39,131 nucleotides of DNA from Microcoleus sp. GA_180221_E-2-1-MAG-45_12. Lineage in GTDB: Bacteria > Cyanobacteriota > Cyanobacteriia > Cyanobacteriales > JAAUUE01. The DNA is taken from contig JAIMKT010000033.1 of the NCBI GenBank assembly GCA_020692245.1, positions 1,940-41,070 of the forward strand, read 5' to 3'. The translations under genes and the position numbers were made by a program. Shown piece by piece: positions 19,952 to 30,510 of the stretch. The notes under the pieces were generated by a model. It ran no database searches. It saw nothing but the letters and a program-made list of their open reading frames with translations, and had not been told where the DNA came from. Position 1 is the first letter of the stretch; each line of letters begins with the position of its first letter.

Positions 19952-21772
19952 TCAAATCCCGTGACTCTTGCCAATCACCCAGTGGCGGCGGAAAAATCGG
20001 GATAAATTGGTTTCTTCGAGGGGTAAATAGATGGGTCTACCGTGGGGACAGGTGCGGGGCTGGCGGGTATTTTGCCATTGATCCAAAAGAGTTTGCATTT
20101 CTGGCAAGCTGAGGGGAGTCCCATTGCGAATAGCGGTGCGGCAGGCGATCGCTACTTGGGCAGTTTGCAGATCCCCGCCTTGACTAATTTCCATCAGAGC
20201 CGCAGCACAGTCTTCTCGATCGACCAAGGGAGCCGGAGCCGTCCGTACCGCCCAGAGTTGTTCCCCAAAACTAGCAATATCTAGCTCTAATTTTTCTAAA
20301 TACTCTACTTGTCTGGGGGTGAGGTGACTTAGGATCACTGGTAGCTCTAAGGGCAGGAGTTGCCATCGATCGACCAACTGCTCATACAATACTCGTTCAT
20401 GGGCAATATGCTGTTCCACTAACCACAAGCCAGAACTATGTTCCGCCACAATGTAGGTGTTATGCACCTGGGCAAGGGCTTTGAGAGGTTTCAGATTATT
20501 AGAATTCAAGGAGTCTACAGGGGAGCGATCGTTGAGATTTGAGGAATCTTCATTTTGAGCAGAATTAATTGTCCGGTAGGGAGTGGAGGCTTCGGCGGCG
20601 GTGATGAGTTTGCCAATCCTTTGGGAATAGGTCGCTTCCGGGACGGATTGGGGAGTTAGGCTGAGGGCTTGGGCAATCGTCTCTTTAATTTGGGCTTGCC
20701 AGTGGTCAACATGGTGCAGAAAAACTTCAGCCTTGGCGGGGTGACGATTCCAATCTACTTGAGCCGGGGGAATATTTAGGTGCAGAAAACAAATGGGGTA
20801 GCGATCGCGGGGCAGAGTTCTTGCCATAGCTGAAAAGATCGCCTGCTCTAGTTCTGGAGATTTGATTATTCTGCCATTGATGGCAACCCTGACCCAATCG
20901 GGACGACGACGGGAAGCTCGATCGGGCAACCCCAATACTAATAAAATTTTTGCTTGTTCTCGACTTACTTCTAAATCCTGATTAGAAAGTTGATTAAAAC
21001 CTTGATTAAAACCTTGATCTAAGCCCGACTCCCAATCCTGATCTAAATAATTTACTTGATCTGAAACAACATTTTGGTTAGGCAGAGGAACCTCAAGTTG
21101 GAGGTATTGCAGATCAGAAGGCTGGACTTGGTGGAGAACTTGCAACAAAATTTCCTTGGGACTCTGCCCCGGACTGATGGTAAACCAAGGTTGATTTTCT
21201 TTCTGGATTTGCCAAGTAACGTGGGGATGACAAAGGGCGATCTGCCAGAGGGTATTTTGGACTAAGCGCAATTGCTGGGCAGCGCTGGGGAGTGCCTCTC
21301 GATGTTGGAGCCAGTTACTAAATAAATTACTCACCGTTACCACAGTCCCCGGAGCGATCGCTGCCGGAGCCTCAATCACCACCTCCCCCAACTGATCATA
21401 AACCACCCGCCACCCGCCATTACTAGCTTCTGTCCGGCTGAGAATTTCTAAATCTGCTAAGGTTGCTAAACTATGTAAACCTTCCCCCCGAAATCCTAAG
21501 GTCGTAATTTGGTTCAGGTCTTGGCGATCGTGAATTTTACTAGTACTGTGGGGAGTAGCACAACAACGCAAATCTGCCAAATCCATCCCCAAGCCATTAT
21601 CCGCCACCCGGACTCGCCAATGCTCTGGGGAAACATTCACCACCACTCGATCGGCCCCCGCATCCAAGGCATTTTCCACCAACTCCCGGACGATCGCCCC
21701 CAAGGAATCAATAACTTCGACCGCAGCAATTAGGTGGATGACATCTGTAGTGAGGGGACGGATTAGGGGCAT
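19952..21772 (-). CDS. mutL: DNA mismatch repair protein MutL
   Basis: AAVEVIDSLGAIVRELVENALDAGADRV, VADNGLGMDLADL, HSTSKI, TLGFRGEGLHSLATL GHKL-ATPase motifs; C-terminal VEQHIAHERVLYEQL and CPHGRPIYL. Confidence 0.97.
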   Translation of the reverse strand: MPLIRPLTTDVIHLIAAVEVIDSLGAIVRELVENALDAGADRVVVNVSPEHWRVRVADNGLGMDLADLRCCATPHSTSKIHDRQDLNQITTLGFRGEGLHSLATLADLEILSRTEASNGGWRVVYDQLGEVVIEAPAAIAPGTVVTVSNLFSNWLQHREALPSAAQQLRLVQNTLWQIALCHPHVTWQIQKENQPWFTISPGQSPKEILLQVLHQVQPSDLQYLQLEVPLPNQNVVSDQVNYLDQDWESGLDQGFNQGFNQLSNQDLEVSREQAKILLVLGLPDRASRRRPDWVRVAINGRIIKSPELEQAIFSAMARTLPRDRYPICFLHLNIPPAQVDWNRHPAKAEVFLHHVDHWQAQIKETIAQALSLTPQSVPEATYSQRIGKLITAAEASTPYRTINSAQNEDSSNLNDRSPVDSLNSNNLKPLKALAQVHNTYIVAEHSSGLWLVEQHIAHERVLYEQLVDRWQLLPLELPVILSHLTPRQVEYLEKLELDIASFGEQLWAVRTAPAPLVDREDCAAALMEISQGGDLQTAQVAIACRTAIRNGTPLSLPEMQTLLDQWQNTRQPRTCPHGRPIYLPLEETNLSRFFRRHWVIGKSHGI

Positions 21773-21780
21773 GGGGTAAA

Positions 21781-21820
21781 ACAGTTGACAGTGAGCAGTT
21801 AACAGTTAACAGTGGACAAT
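21781..21820. repeat. Short tandem CAGTTAA-type repeats (STRR-like) between mutL and the TPR gene
   Basis: acagttgacagtgagcagttaacagttaacagtggacaat: near-heptameric cagttaa/acagtg units. Confidence 0.6.
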
Positions 21821-21859
21821 GAACCAAAGTGAAGTTTAGTTGAAATTAATTAGGAATCA

Positions 21860-22789
21860 ATGGACGCAAAGGAATTATATAAGCAAGGTTTGGAAGAGTT
21901 AGTTAATGGTCGTTATGCTGAGGCTTTGCAGTGTTTTGAGCAATCTTTAGAAATTAATCCAGAGGATTATAATACTTGGGAGAAAAAGGCGATCGCCCTG
22001 ACCCAGCTAGACCAGAGGGAATTGGCAGCAGTAGCAAAAGCCCAAGCTCACAGTCTCTACGAAGCTCAACACCCGCCCCTAGTTCAGGAAAAAACTGCCG
22101 AAGATTGGCTGCAAAAGGGCTATCAATTCTACAATAACGGAGATTTACCGGGGGCGATCGCTGCCTATCAGCAAAGTCTCGCCCTAGACCCGAACTACTA
22201 CTGGGCATGGCACAATCTGGGGTTAGCTCTGGCAGATCAGCACAATTTTCTGGGGGCGATCGAGGCGTATCAGCAAGTTATTAATATCTCTCCAGACTTG
22301 GCGCAAACTTGGCAGTCCATGGGACACTCTCTCTATCAACTAGGCAGGTATCCAGAAGCCATCAAAGCCGGAGAACAATCTCTGTCGATCGATCCTAGTT
22401 ACTATACTAGTTGGGAAGTGATCGGCAGTGCCTTGTATTACCAAAGAAAGTATGAGGAAGCGGTGAGTGCTTACCTCAAGTGCTTAGAAATTGCCCCAAA
22501 CTATTACCTCGCTTGGGATTATCTAGGCACTACCTATGCCGAACTCAACCAATCAAGTGCTGCCCTCGCTGCCTACAATCGCTGTCTCGAACTTGCCCCC
22601 AATTACGCCACGGGCTGGTTCAACCTCGGTTTGCTCTATGCCAGTGTTAACTATCACGAAGACGCAATTAAAAGATATAACGAGGCTCTCCGGCTGACGA
22701 ATAATGATTTCCCAGAGGCGATCGACGCTAGGGCAAAATCAATCCTCCACGCCCAAGGTTCCGTCCTAAGTACCAAAAGTTGGGGCTAA
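21860..22789 (+). CDS. Tetratricopeptide repeat (TPR) protein
   Basis: Repeated A.....Y.(Q/K)(S/C)L.(L/I)(D/A)P.Y...W..LG motifs across 309 aa. Confidence 0.93.
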   Translation: MDAKELYKQGLEELVNGRYAEALQCFEQSLEINPEDYNTWEKKAIALTQLDQRELAAVAKAQAHSLYEAQHPPLVQEKTAEDWLQKGYQFYNNGDLPGAIAAYQQSLALDPNYYWAWHNLGLALADQHNFLGAIEAYQQVINISPDLAQTWQSMGHSLYQLGRYPEAIKAGEQSLSIDPSYYTSWEVIGSALYYQRKYEEAVSAYLKCLEIAPNYYLAWDYLGTTYAELNQSSAALAAYNRCLELAPNYATGWFNLGLLYASVNYHEDAIKRYNEALRLTNNDFPEAIDARAKSILHAQGSVLSTKSWG

Positions 22790-22849
22790 CGTAGTAAGGC
22801 TTTAGACTTCTAGATTCTGCACTAAAGTGCAACTACATTAGCAACTACC

Positions 22850-24058
22850 CTAGCTTTTAACTGGGTCATGATAATCATGGTATTTCTGGAGCCAGACGAT
22901 CGCCCCCAAGACGATAAGCATCATGGGTAGACCCGCCCAATTCACCGCTGCCCAGCCGAGGGTTCTAAATAAACCGCCGGATAAAACCGTGGCGATCGTC
23001 ACAAAACCAAACATGGAGAAATCGTGGGCTGCCTGAGTCTTGGCTTTTTCTGCGGGGGTGTAGGTTTGGGGCAGGAGAGAAGTGGAGCCGATATAGAGGA
23101 AATTCCAACCGATGCCGAGGAAGGTCAGGGCGATCGAGTAACTCAGCAATCCTGAAGATAACAGGTTGATCACAATGCACAGCAAAGAGAGCAAAACTCC
23201 GCAGGTAATAATGCGTAGCGCACCAAACCGGGCAATCAATTTCCCAGTAAAAAAGGAAGGAGCAAACATTCCCAAAACATGGAGTTGTAGCACTGAAGCA
23301 GCGTGGTGAAAGGGGTGAGCATCGGCCACGATCGATAAGGGGGTTGCCGTCATAATCAAAACCATGACCCCGTAGCCCAGCATACTGCCCAGTACTGCCA
23401 CAATAAAAATGGGTTGCCTCATGATTAGCCCCAGAGGTCTGCCCTCGCCCTTGACCTGCGATCGAGAAAACTCTGGAAACTCCACTAGAGCTAAAATACC
23501 TAGGGTTGCCACAAAAATTACAGCGATCGCCACAAAGGAACCGCTAAAGGTTGATTCTGGTAATAAATCCTTGGATAAATTGGCAATTTGGGGGCCAACG
23601 AGTGCCGAAACTACGCCCCCGGAAACCACAAGAGAAATTGCTTGAGATTGCCATGCCACGGTTGCTACTTCTGCGGCAGCAAATCGATAATATCCCGCAA
23701 AGCCATTACTGATCCCTAGTAACGTCGTCGCTCCACAAAATCCCCAAAAACTCTGGGAGACGATCGCCGCCACTCCTAACAATGCTCCTCCAGTACCAAC
23801 GAGGATCCCCACCATAAATCCCCGACCCCGACCGACTCTTTGCATCAACAAAGAAGCAGGAATAGTCGCCAGCATGGTGGCCAGTTGAAGCATGGCGAGG
23901 GGCAGGGTAGTAAGGGCTTTTTCGGCGGCTAGAGATTGCCCAACTAGAGCCGCAACGGTAAATAAAACCACGTTTCCAGTCATAGAAAATGCTTGACACA
24001 AAGCAATCAAAGAAACATTTCTTTTTACTGGATCATAAAAATAAGTAGTAATATTCAT
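22850..24058 (-). CDS. MFS transporter
   Basis: Twelve-TM-like hydrophobic pattern with MFS loop LLMQRVGRGRGFMVG. ORF listed to 24139; internal ATG at 24058 (MNITTYFYDPVKRNVSLIALCQAF) is the likely start. Confidence 0.9.
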   Translation of the reverse strand: MNITTYFYDPVKRNVSLIALCQAFSMTGNVVLFTVAALVGQSLAAEKALTTLPLAMLQLATMLATIPASLLMQRVGRGRGFMVGILVGTGGALLGVAAIVSQSFWGFCGATTLLGISNGFAGYYRFAAAEVATVAWQSQAISLVVSGGVVSALVGPQIANLSKDLLPESTFSGSFVAIAVIFVATLGILALVEFPEFSRSQVKGEGRPLGLIMRQPIFIVAVLGSMLGYGVMVLIMTATPLSIVADAHPFHHAASVLQLHVLGMFAPSFFTGKLIARFGALRIITCGVLLSLLCIVINLLSSGLLSYSIALTFLGIGWNFLYIGSTSLLPQTYTPAEKAKTQAAHDFSMFGFVTIATVLSGGLFRTLGWAAVNWAGLPMMLIVLGAIVWLQKYHDYHDPVKS

Positions 24059-24139
24059 AAAAACCTGTGAATAGGTAGGATTTAGATACTGATAATTAAT
24101 TGATATTTGAATCCCAGATAATTCAGTATCTAATCGCAA

Positions 24140-24646
24140 TTAAATCTCTAGCTTGATAACTCCTTGGGTGTCTACTTCTTTAGCTAATTGAGCGATCGAT
24201 TTCCCGGTGATGGGGTCTAGCCAGTCTGGAGCAATTTCTGCTAAGGGAACCAAGACAAAACCCCGTTCCTGCATCCGGGGATGGGGAATAGTTAAGCGGG
24301 GACTATCGAGAATTAAATCTGCATACAATAGCAAATCCAAATCCAAGGTGCGAGCCTGCCAACGCTCCCGCCGGACTCTGCCAAACTGCGCCTCGATCGC
24401 CAATAAAGCATCTAACAAGGCTAGAGGGGACAATTCTACCGCTAAAACTGCACAGGCATTCACATAATCCGGTTGCGGTGGCCCCACTGGTGTAGTTTGA
24501 TAAAGGCTAGAGGTCTTAACTAACTCTATCCCTTGGATATTACCCAGAGTTTTGAGAGATTGATTAACTGTTTCTCTGGAGTTGCCTAAATCACTGTCCA
24601 AATTACTTCCTAGGGCGATCGCCACCCTTGCAAATTGTCTTTTCAT
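24140..24646 (-). CDS. folK: 2-amino-4-hydroxy-6-hydroxymethyldihydropteridine diphosphokinase
   Basis: VAIALGSNLDSDLGNSRETVNQSL, YQTTPVGPPQPDYVNACAVL, RVRRERWQARTLDLDLLLY, IPHPRMQERGFVLVPLAEIAP. Confidence 0.97.
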   Translation of the reverse strand: MKRQFARVAIALGSNLDSDLGNSRETVNQSLKTLGNIQGIELVKTSSLYQTTPVGPPQPDYVNACAVLAVELSPLALLDALLAIEAQFGRVRRERWQARTLDLDLLLYADLILDSPRLTIPHPRMQERGFVLVPLAEIAPDWLDPITGKSIAQLAKEVDTQGVIKLEI

Positions 24647-24893
24647 TTACATTAAATATCTAATAAATATCCCCACTAAACTAATAATTAAAAAATCATA
24701 AAAAGGTAATACTCCTTACACCTATCAATGCCACTATTAATTCAAATCTTCATAGTCAAAAACTTGCCCCAAAAGGTCTTCCTCTTGAACAACTTTATCA
24801 CTATTAAGATTCTATAAATAGACTAGTTGGGTGTATTGACAAATTAGTCAAGATAGAGGATTTAAGACATAAATAAAAATAAGGAGCCAATGT

Positions 24894-25325
24894 ATGACGT
24901 ATGACAGTGGGCTGAAGTATGCAGGTATAGGTAAGAGATTTTTGGCGGCTTTCATCGATGGGATTATCCTGTCGCTCGTGGGAACCATCGTCAATGTTAT
25001 TCTTGCCGTAGTGTTGGGTAGGGGTGGAGATGGCGCCAGTGCTACCCAAGCCGCAGGTAGCCTCGTAAGTTTATTAATTGGTTGGGCTTACTTTGCCATT
25101 CAAGAAAGTTCTCCGAAGCAAGCCACGATCGGCAAACAGGCAATGGGCTTAGTTGTCACTGATATCGAAGGACAACCGATCTCTTTTGCAAAAGCAAGTA
25201 TTCGACATTTTTCTAAGATATTATCAGCCCTAATTCTCATGATTGGTTACATCATGGCGCTCTTCACCGAGAAAAAACAAGCTCTCCACGACATGATCGC
25301 TGGGACTCTAGTTCTCCAGAAGTAG
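24894..25325 (+). CDS. RDD family membrane protein
   Basis: YAGIGKRFLAAFIDGIILSLVG, TIGKQAMGLVVTDIEGQPISFAKASIRHFSKILS, KKQALHDMIAGTLVL. Confidence 0.93.
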   Translation: MTYDSGLKYAGIGKRFLAAFIDGIILSLVGTIVNVILAVVLGRGGDGASATQAAGSLVSLLIGWAYFAIQESSPKQATIGKQAMGLVVTDIEGQPISFAKASIRHFSKILSALILMIGYIMALFTEKKQALHDMIAGTLVLQK

Positions 25326-25593
25326 ATATTGACAGATATTAACCACAGCTAAAATTCAAAGCTCGAAGTTAAAATCTAAAAGCCAAATTTACAGCTAGGG
25401 AGAGGGTGCGATCGCTCCCTTCAAGGCTACTGTAATTAGGGACTAATATAGCTGAGATGCTTATCCATCAAGTTATAGAAGTCCCATTTTGTCATTTTTA
25501 ATAATTAATCATTTTTAGTAATTAATTCAGAGCTTTCTATTGATTGAATGTCTATACTTGACTTTGCGATCGAATAGACAGCTACAGATTTGG

Positions 25594-25839
25594 TTATTCT
25601 GGTTGAAAAGGATGCTCTCCAATACCCAATTCTTTCTTACTTTCGCTGAGTTTTTGCCAAAGGTCTTTAATGTCATTGTAAGCTTGTTCTGGAGAAAGTT
25701 TTCCCGCAGTTTCCAGATTGCAAATGTAGCTAATTTTTTGGGCAAATTCTTGGAGGTTGGCATCAAAGATCAAGTTTTCTGGCTTGACTTCGCCCCGATA
25801 ACGGTTATAGGGATACATGAAATCTGCTTTACTGGTCAT
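25594..25839 (-). CDS. Conserved cyanobacterial small hypothetical protein (DUF7219-like)
   Basis: MTSKADFMYPYNRYRGEVKPENLIFDANLQEFAQKISYICNLETAGKLSPEQAYNDIKDLWQKLSESKKELG; soluble, balanced composition. Family assignment from memory. Confidence 0.7.
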   Translation of the reverse strand: MTSKADFMYPYNRYRGEVKPENLIFDANLQEFAQKISYICNLETAGKLSPEQAYNDIKDLWQKLSESKKELGIGEHPFQPE

Positions 25840-26157
25840 TGTCCACCTCCTGAAGGCAATGTTGAACGATACTATTAAACTATTTCTGTTAAATTTAGTT
25901 CTCCTTATCTACGACAATTCTAGCTCTACTAACTAGAAATCCTGCCTTAAATTGTTAACAAACTAGAGGAATAATTTGAGTTAAGCTGATATAACTTTTC
26001 CTTAACCTCTTCTTAACCTTAGCAAAAAACAACTAATTCTGCTACTCTGGATCACGCAAAATATCCATTTCAACGCTAGAATCGCCCAAATCTCCTTAAA
26101 TAATTACAAAAGTTATTATTCAGACTTCCAAAACTTCATTGATTCCCACCAAATCCC

Positions 26158-26892
26158 ATGACAAATTTTTCTGCAACCAAGCTCTATGAAGGCAAAGCAA
26201 AAATTCTTTACTCCACCGATGATCCAGAGATATTACTGACTTATTTCAAAGATGATGCCACGGCTTTTAATGCCCAGAAACGGGGGCAAATTGTGGGTAA
26301 AGGAGAAATAAACTGCTCGATCGCCGCCGCTCTTTTTCAAGAACTAACCAAAGCAGGCATCCCTACCCATTATATAGACTGCCCTACCCCAAACCAAATG
26401 CGGGTGAAAGCCGTAAAAATTATCCCCATAGAAGTGGTTGTCAGGAACATTGCTGCCGGGAGTCTCTGTCGACAAACCGGATTACCCTTGGGAAAGGTTT
26501 TACCTCAGCCCTTGGTAGAGTTTTATTACAAAAATGATGAACTGGGAGATCCTTTGTTGACTATCGATCGACTACTGTTGATGGAATTAGCCAGCCTCGA
26601 CCAGCTAGAGCAGATCAAAACTATGACCCTAGGGATCAATCAAATTCTGGGGGAATTTTTCCAAGACTGTGGCATCATCCTCGTAGATTTCAAGCTAGAG
26701 TTTGGCATCGACAACCAACAACAAATCATTCTTGCCGATGAAATTAGCCCCGACACTTGCCGTCTCTGGGATGCTCAAGAACCCGACCCCAATCTCCGGG
26801 TACTAGACAAAGATAGATTCCGTCAAGACTTGGGTAATGTGGAGGGAGCCTATCAACAGGTGTTGGCAAGAGTTAGGCAAGCCCTTGGCTAG
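26158..26892 (+). CDS. purC: Phosphoribosylaminoimidazole-succinocarboxamide synthase
   Basis: KLYEGKAKILYSTDDPEILLTYFKDDATAFN, EVVVRNIAAGSLCRQTGL, DFKLEFG, LADEISPDTCRLWD. Confidence 0.98.
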   Translation: MTNFSATKLYEGKAKILYSTDDPEILLTYFKDDATAFNAQKRGQIVGKGEINCSIAAALFQELTKAGIPTHYIDCPTPNQMRVKAVKIIPIEVVVRNIAAGSLCRQTGLPLGKVLPQPLVEFYYKNDELGDPLLTIDRLLLMELASLDQLEQIKTMTLGINQILGEFFQDCGIILVDFKLEFGIDNQQQIILADEISPDTCRLWDAQEPDPNLRVLDKDRFRQDLGNVEGAYQQVLARVRQALG

Positions 26893-26947
26893 AAATTTGG
26901 ATAGAAACTTAGCTAGAAATTTGGCTAAAGACCTACCTAAAGATTTA
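26888..26947. repeat. 5 x 12-bp tandem repeat overlapping the purC stop codon
   Basis: GCTAGAAATTTG|GATAGAAACTTA|GCTAGAAATTTG|GCTAAAGACCTA|CCTAAAGATTTA. Confidence 0.8.
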
Positions 26948-27035
26948 GGCTGCCTCTTGACAAGGAAGCAGCAGAAACGAACAAACCTGATATTATTTAA
27001 CTTGGTGTGTGGACGTGGGAATAGACAATAACGAA

Positions 27036-29549
27036 ATGTATTTATCAAAAATTTTATTAGCCTGTTTGGCAGTTTCAGCAACTGTGGGTTTAGCCAGCCC
27101 CGCTAAGGGAGAAACGACTATTAGTAATCAGGCTAGTCCCATGGCTAGTGATATTGCTAATCATGCTCATCATGCAGAGGGACAGATAGAATTAGCGGCA
27201 AGTCCAGATGCATCGGTAACTCTGGCGGCTGCCTTGCCTCAAGTATCCACAGAATTGGGTTCTGGAGTCAGTAATGAGGTCAGGAATTTAGAACCTTTCT
27301 CCTCTCAGGAAGCTCCAGTTGCAAATCTTCACGAGGCTGATTATTCCCAAGATATTGCTGCTATAGATAGATCGGGGCAAACTCTGCAAAATATAGCTGT
27401 GGAGAGTCGAGCGACCCCAGAGTTTTCTCAAGAAGTTTCTCCCCAAATTGCCCAGCCTCCCCTAGAGATTAGATCCAATATTACTGTCGCTCCTATAATT
27501 CCCGAAATCGCCGAGCAGAACTTAGCTGATTTATCTAATTTATCCAGTCCATCTAATTCTTCTCTCCCACCAACAGCTTTGTTATTAGCCTTGGGAGAAA
27601 ATGGCAGGTTGCTCGATCGACCCATTCATCAAAATCCTCAGCAAAACTCGCTTCCGGCAAATTCAGATAGTTCCCAGCAAACCCTGCTTGCCCAAACACC
27701 TACCACTCCGACTACACCTACCACTCCCGCAACACCCACAACTCCTGCTACCCCAGTAGTTCCTGAAACTCAAGTATTAGTAGCAGAATTAGTCGTATCG
27801 GGAGCCGGAGAACTGGAAAACCGAGTTTATGAAGTAATTCGGACTCAAGCCGGTAGAACAACCACTCGATCGCAACTCCAAGAAGACGTGAATGCGATCG
27901 CTGCCACCGGATTTTTTAACAATGTCGAGGTTATCCCCGCCGACACCCCCCTCGGAGTCCGCCTGACCTTTGTGGTGAATCTCAATCCAGTCCTGCGCCG
28001 AGTAGTAGTCCAGCCCCTACCTGCCACACCCGAAGGTGGTGTATTTCCCCCTACCCTAGTAGAAGAAATTTTCAGCCCCCAGTACGGCTCCATCCTCAAC
28101 ACCAGACAACTACAGGCAGGAGTCGGGCGGATCAACCAGTGGTATCGAGACAATGGCTACACCCTCGCCCAAGTTATCCAGCCACAGATTGGGGCCGATG
28201 GCACTGTTACTCTCAATGTGGCAGAAGGCGTAATTGAAGATGTCCAAGTCCGGTTCTTGAATCTTGATAACGAAGCAACTAACGAAGATGGGACTCCTGT
28301 AACCGGGCGCACCCGTGACTTTATTATCACCAGAGAAGTTGAACTCAAAGCTGGGGATGTATTTAATCGCCGGATTGCCGAAGCTGACCTCCAGAGACTC
28401 TTTGGTCTAGGTATCTTCAATGATGTCCGAGCTTCCTTTAGTCCTGGGCAAGACCCCCGCCAAGTGATCCTCGTCCTCGAAGTTGTTGAGCGTAATACCG
28501 GGACAGTGACCGCCGGGGGTGGCTTTAGTTCTTCCAGTGGTTTATTTGGCTCCGTGGGCTATCAAGAGCAGAACCTAGGGGGCAATAACCAACGCATCGG
28601 GGCAGAAGTACAGGTGGGGCAACGGGAATTACTATTTGATGTGCAGTTTTCTGATCCTTGGATTGCTGGCGATCCCTACCGGACTTCTTACAATGTCAAT
28701 GCGTTTCGGAGTCGTTCTGTATCTCTGATCTTTGATGGAGGAACAAACCCAATCACCTTTGGTAATGGCGAAATTCCCCGGATTCTCCGCTACGGGGCTG
28801 GGGTAACTTTTACTCGTCCCTTGAGTGACAATGTTTTTGCTAGATCCGAATGGGTGGCTTCTTTGGGCTTCCAATACCAAAATGTGACGGTACAGGACGA
28901 TAGCGGCAGGACTAGAGCTAGACAGCGAGGGAATCAATTAAGTGCTAGTGGGAGTGGGGTTGATGATTTATTTTCCATCCAACTTGGGATAGCAAGGGAT
29001 ACTCGTGATAATCCTTTGGTGCCGACTTCTGGATCAGTGTTGCGTTTGGGGATTGATCAAACGGTTCCCATTGGTTCGGGCAGCGTATTTTTTAATCGGC
29101 TGCGGGCTAATTATAGTTACTACATGCCAGTCCGGTTTACCAACTTTACCGAAGGTCCCCAAGTTTTGGCACTCAACCTCCAAGGAGGAACTGTGCTGGG
29201 TGATCTGCCTCCCTACGAGGCGTTTTCCACGGGGGGAACTAATTCTGTCCGGGGTTACAATGAGGGAGAAGTGGGTAGTAGCCGTAGTTATGCCCTAGCT
29301 TCTTTGGAATATCGGTTCCCAGTATTTAATATTATTGGAGGAGCCTTGTTTGTGGATGCAGCTTCGGATCTGGGGACTGGTCGATCGGTTCCGGGAGATC
29401 CGGCAGGGCTACGGGGGAAACCGGGCAGTGGCTTTGGCTATGGTGTGGGGATTCGGGTTCAGTCTCCAGTAGGAGCCATTCGGATTGACTATGGGCTGAA
29501 CGATCGAGGTGATAACCGGATTCACTTTGGCATCGGTGAAAGATTCTAA
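27036..29549 (+). CDS. Omp85/BamA-family outer membrane protein (POTRA + beta-barrel)
   Basis: Signal-like MYLSKILLACLAVSATVGLASPAKG; Pro/Thr-rich TPTTPTTPTTPATP stretch; POTRA-like repeats; barrel with GGTNSVRGYNEGEVGSSRSY, GSGFGYGVGIRVQSPVGAIRIDYG, IHFGIGERF. ORF listed from 27009. Confidence 0.95.
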   Translation: MYLSKILLACLAVSATVGLASPAKGETTISNQASPMASDIANHAHHAEGQIELAASPDASVTLAAALPQVSTELGSGVSNEVRNLEPFSSQEAPVANLHEADYSQDIAAIDRSGQTLQNIAVESRATPEFSQEVSPQIAQPPLEIRSNITVAPIIPEIAEQNLADLSNLSSPSNSSLPPTALLLALGENGRLLDRPIHQNPQQNSLPANSDSSQQTLLAQTPTTPTTPTTPATPTTPATPVVPETQVLVAELVVSGAGELENRVYEVIRTQAGRTTTRSQLQEDVNAIAATGFFNNVEVIPADTPLGVRLTFVVNLNPVLRRVVVQPLPATPEGGVFPPTLVEEIFSPQYGSILNTRQLQAGVGRINQWYRDNGYTLAQVIQPQIGADGTVTLNVAEGVIEDVQVRFLNLDNEATNEDGTPVTGRTRDFIITREVELKAGDVFNRRIAEADLQRLFGLGIFNDVRASFSPGQDPRQVILVLEVVERNTGTVTAGGGFSSSSGLFGSVGYQEQNLGGNNQRIGAEVQVGQRELLFDVQFSDPWIAGDPYRTSYNVNAFRSRSVSLIFDGGTNPITFGNGEIPRILRYGAGVTFTRPLSDNVFARSEWVASLGFQYQNVTVQDDSGRTRARQRGNQLSASGSGVDDLFSIQLGIARDTRDNPLVPTSGSVLRLGIDQTVPIGSGSVFFNRLRANYSYYMPVRFTNFTEGPQVLALNLQGGTVLGDLPPYEAFSTGGTNSVRGYNEGEVGSSRSYALASLEYRFPVFNIIGGALFVDAASDLGTGRSVPGDPAGLRGKPGSGFGYGVGIRVQSPVGAIRIDYGLNDRGDNRIHFGIGERF

Positions 29550-29638
29550 TTTTAGAGATGCTAATTTTAGAAATTCTCATTTTTCAGTAACTCTGTATAA
29601 CTAACCCTAGAGGCAAAATATAAGGTGATACAAAAAGC

Positions 29639-30457
29639 ATGAATAGCTTGGTGATTTCTGGTGTCGGTTTGCATAGCGGTGTTAAAACACAGGTACGGGT
29701 AGCGGCGGCTCCCCCCGGCACAGGACTAAATTTTATTCGTGTAGATCTCCCCGACCAACCAAAAATCCCTGTGCGTCTTGATGCAGTGCGCCAGACGATC
29801 TTGTCTACGGAGTTGGGGGTAGGAGAAGCACGGGTGCGGACGGTGGAGCATTTATTAGCCTCCCTGATGGGGATGGGGGTGAAGGATGCTCAAATTGAAG
29901 TAGATGGCCCCGAATTGCCCCTATTAGATGGCAGTGCGAAGCTGTGGGCAGAGGCGATCGACACCGCCGACCTCATCAAACAACAGGAACCATTTCCAGC
30001 CAAGATATTTTTACAGGAACCTGTGTGGATTTATCAGGGAGAAATTTTTGTGGCAGCGATTCCTAGCCCGACTCTCTGTTTTACCTACGGCATTGATTTT
30101 GACAGTGCAGCGATCGGTAATCAGTGGCATAGTTGGACTCCTAAATTAGAGGATTTTCGTTCGGCGATCGCCCCGGCTCGAACTTTTGCTCTCCTACATC
30201 AGATCAAGCAGTTACAGGAATCTGGTTTAATAAAAGGCGGTAGTTTAGATAATGCCCTAGTGTGCGATCGAGAAAAATGGTTAAATCCACCCCTGCGATT
30301 TGCCAACGAACCAGCCCGCCACAAGCTCCTAGACTTTTTAGGAGATTTGAGTCTTTTGGGTAATATTCCCATCGCTCACTACATGGCTTACAAAGCTAGC
30401 CACAATTTACATATTCAACTAGCTAAAGCTATTGCCGAAAGGCTTAAGGATCAATAG
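29639..30457 (+). CDS. lpxC: UDP-3-O-acyl-N-acetylglucosamine deacetylase
   Basis: [79 protein letters not shown]. Confidence 0.97.
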   Translation: MNSLVISGVGLHSGVKTQVRVAAAPPGTGLNFIRVDLPDQPKIPVRLDAVRQTILSTELGVGEARVRTVEHLLASLMGMGVKDAQIEVDGPELPLLDGSAKLWAEAIDTADLIKQQEPFPAKIFLQEPVWIYQGEIFVAAIPSPTLCFTYGIDFDSAAIGNQWHSWTPKLEDFRSAIAPARTFALLHQIKQLQESGLIKGGSLDNALVCDREKWLNPPLRFANEPARHKLLDFLGDLSLLGNIPIAHYMAYKASHNLHIQLAKAIAERLKDQ

Positions 30458-30510
30458 TGTTTAGAGAGGCTTGATCATGCTGAATTACCCGTAATAATTA
30501 GAGACCTTAC

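Noticed and set aside
24804-25049. 81-aa minus ORF overlapping the RDD gene start
   Set aside because: Overlaps a confident RDD-family gene and its promoter; no recognisable domain.
26803-27081. 92-aa minus ORF with SLAKFLAKFLSKFLAK repeat
   Set aside because: The apparent amphipathic repeat is the translation of the 12-bp tandem DNA repeat downstream of purC; no independent support.
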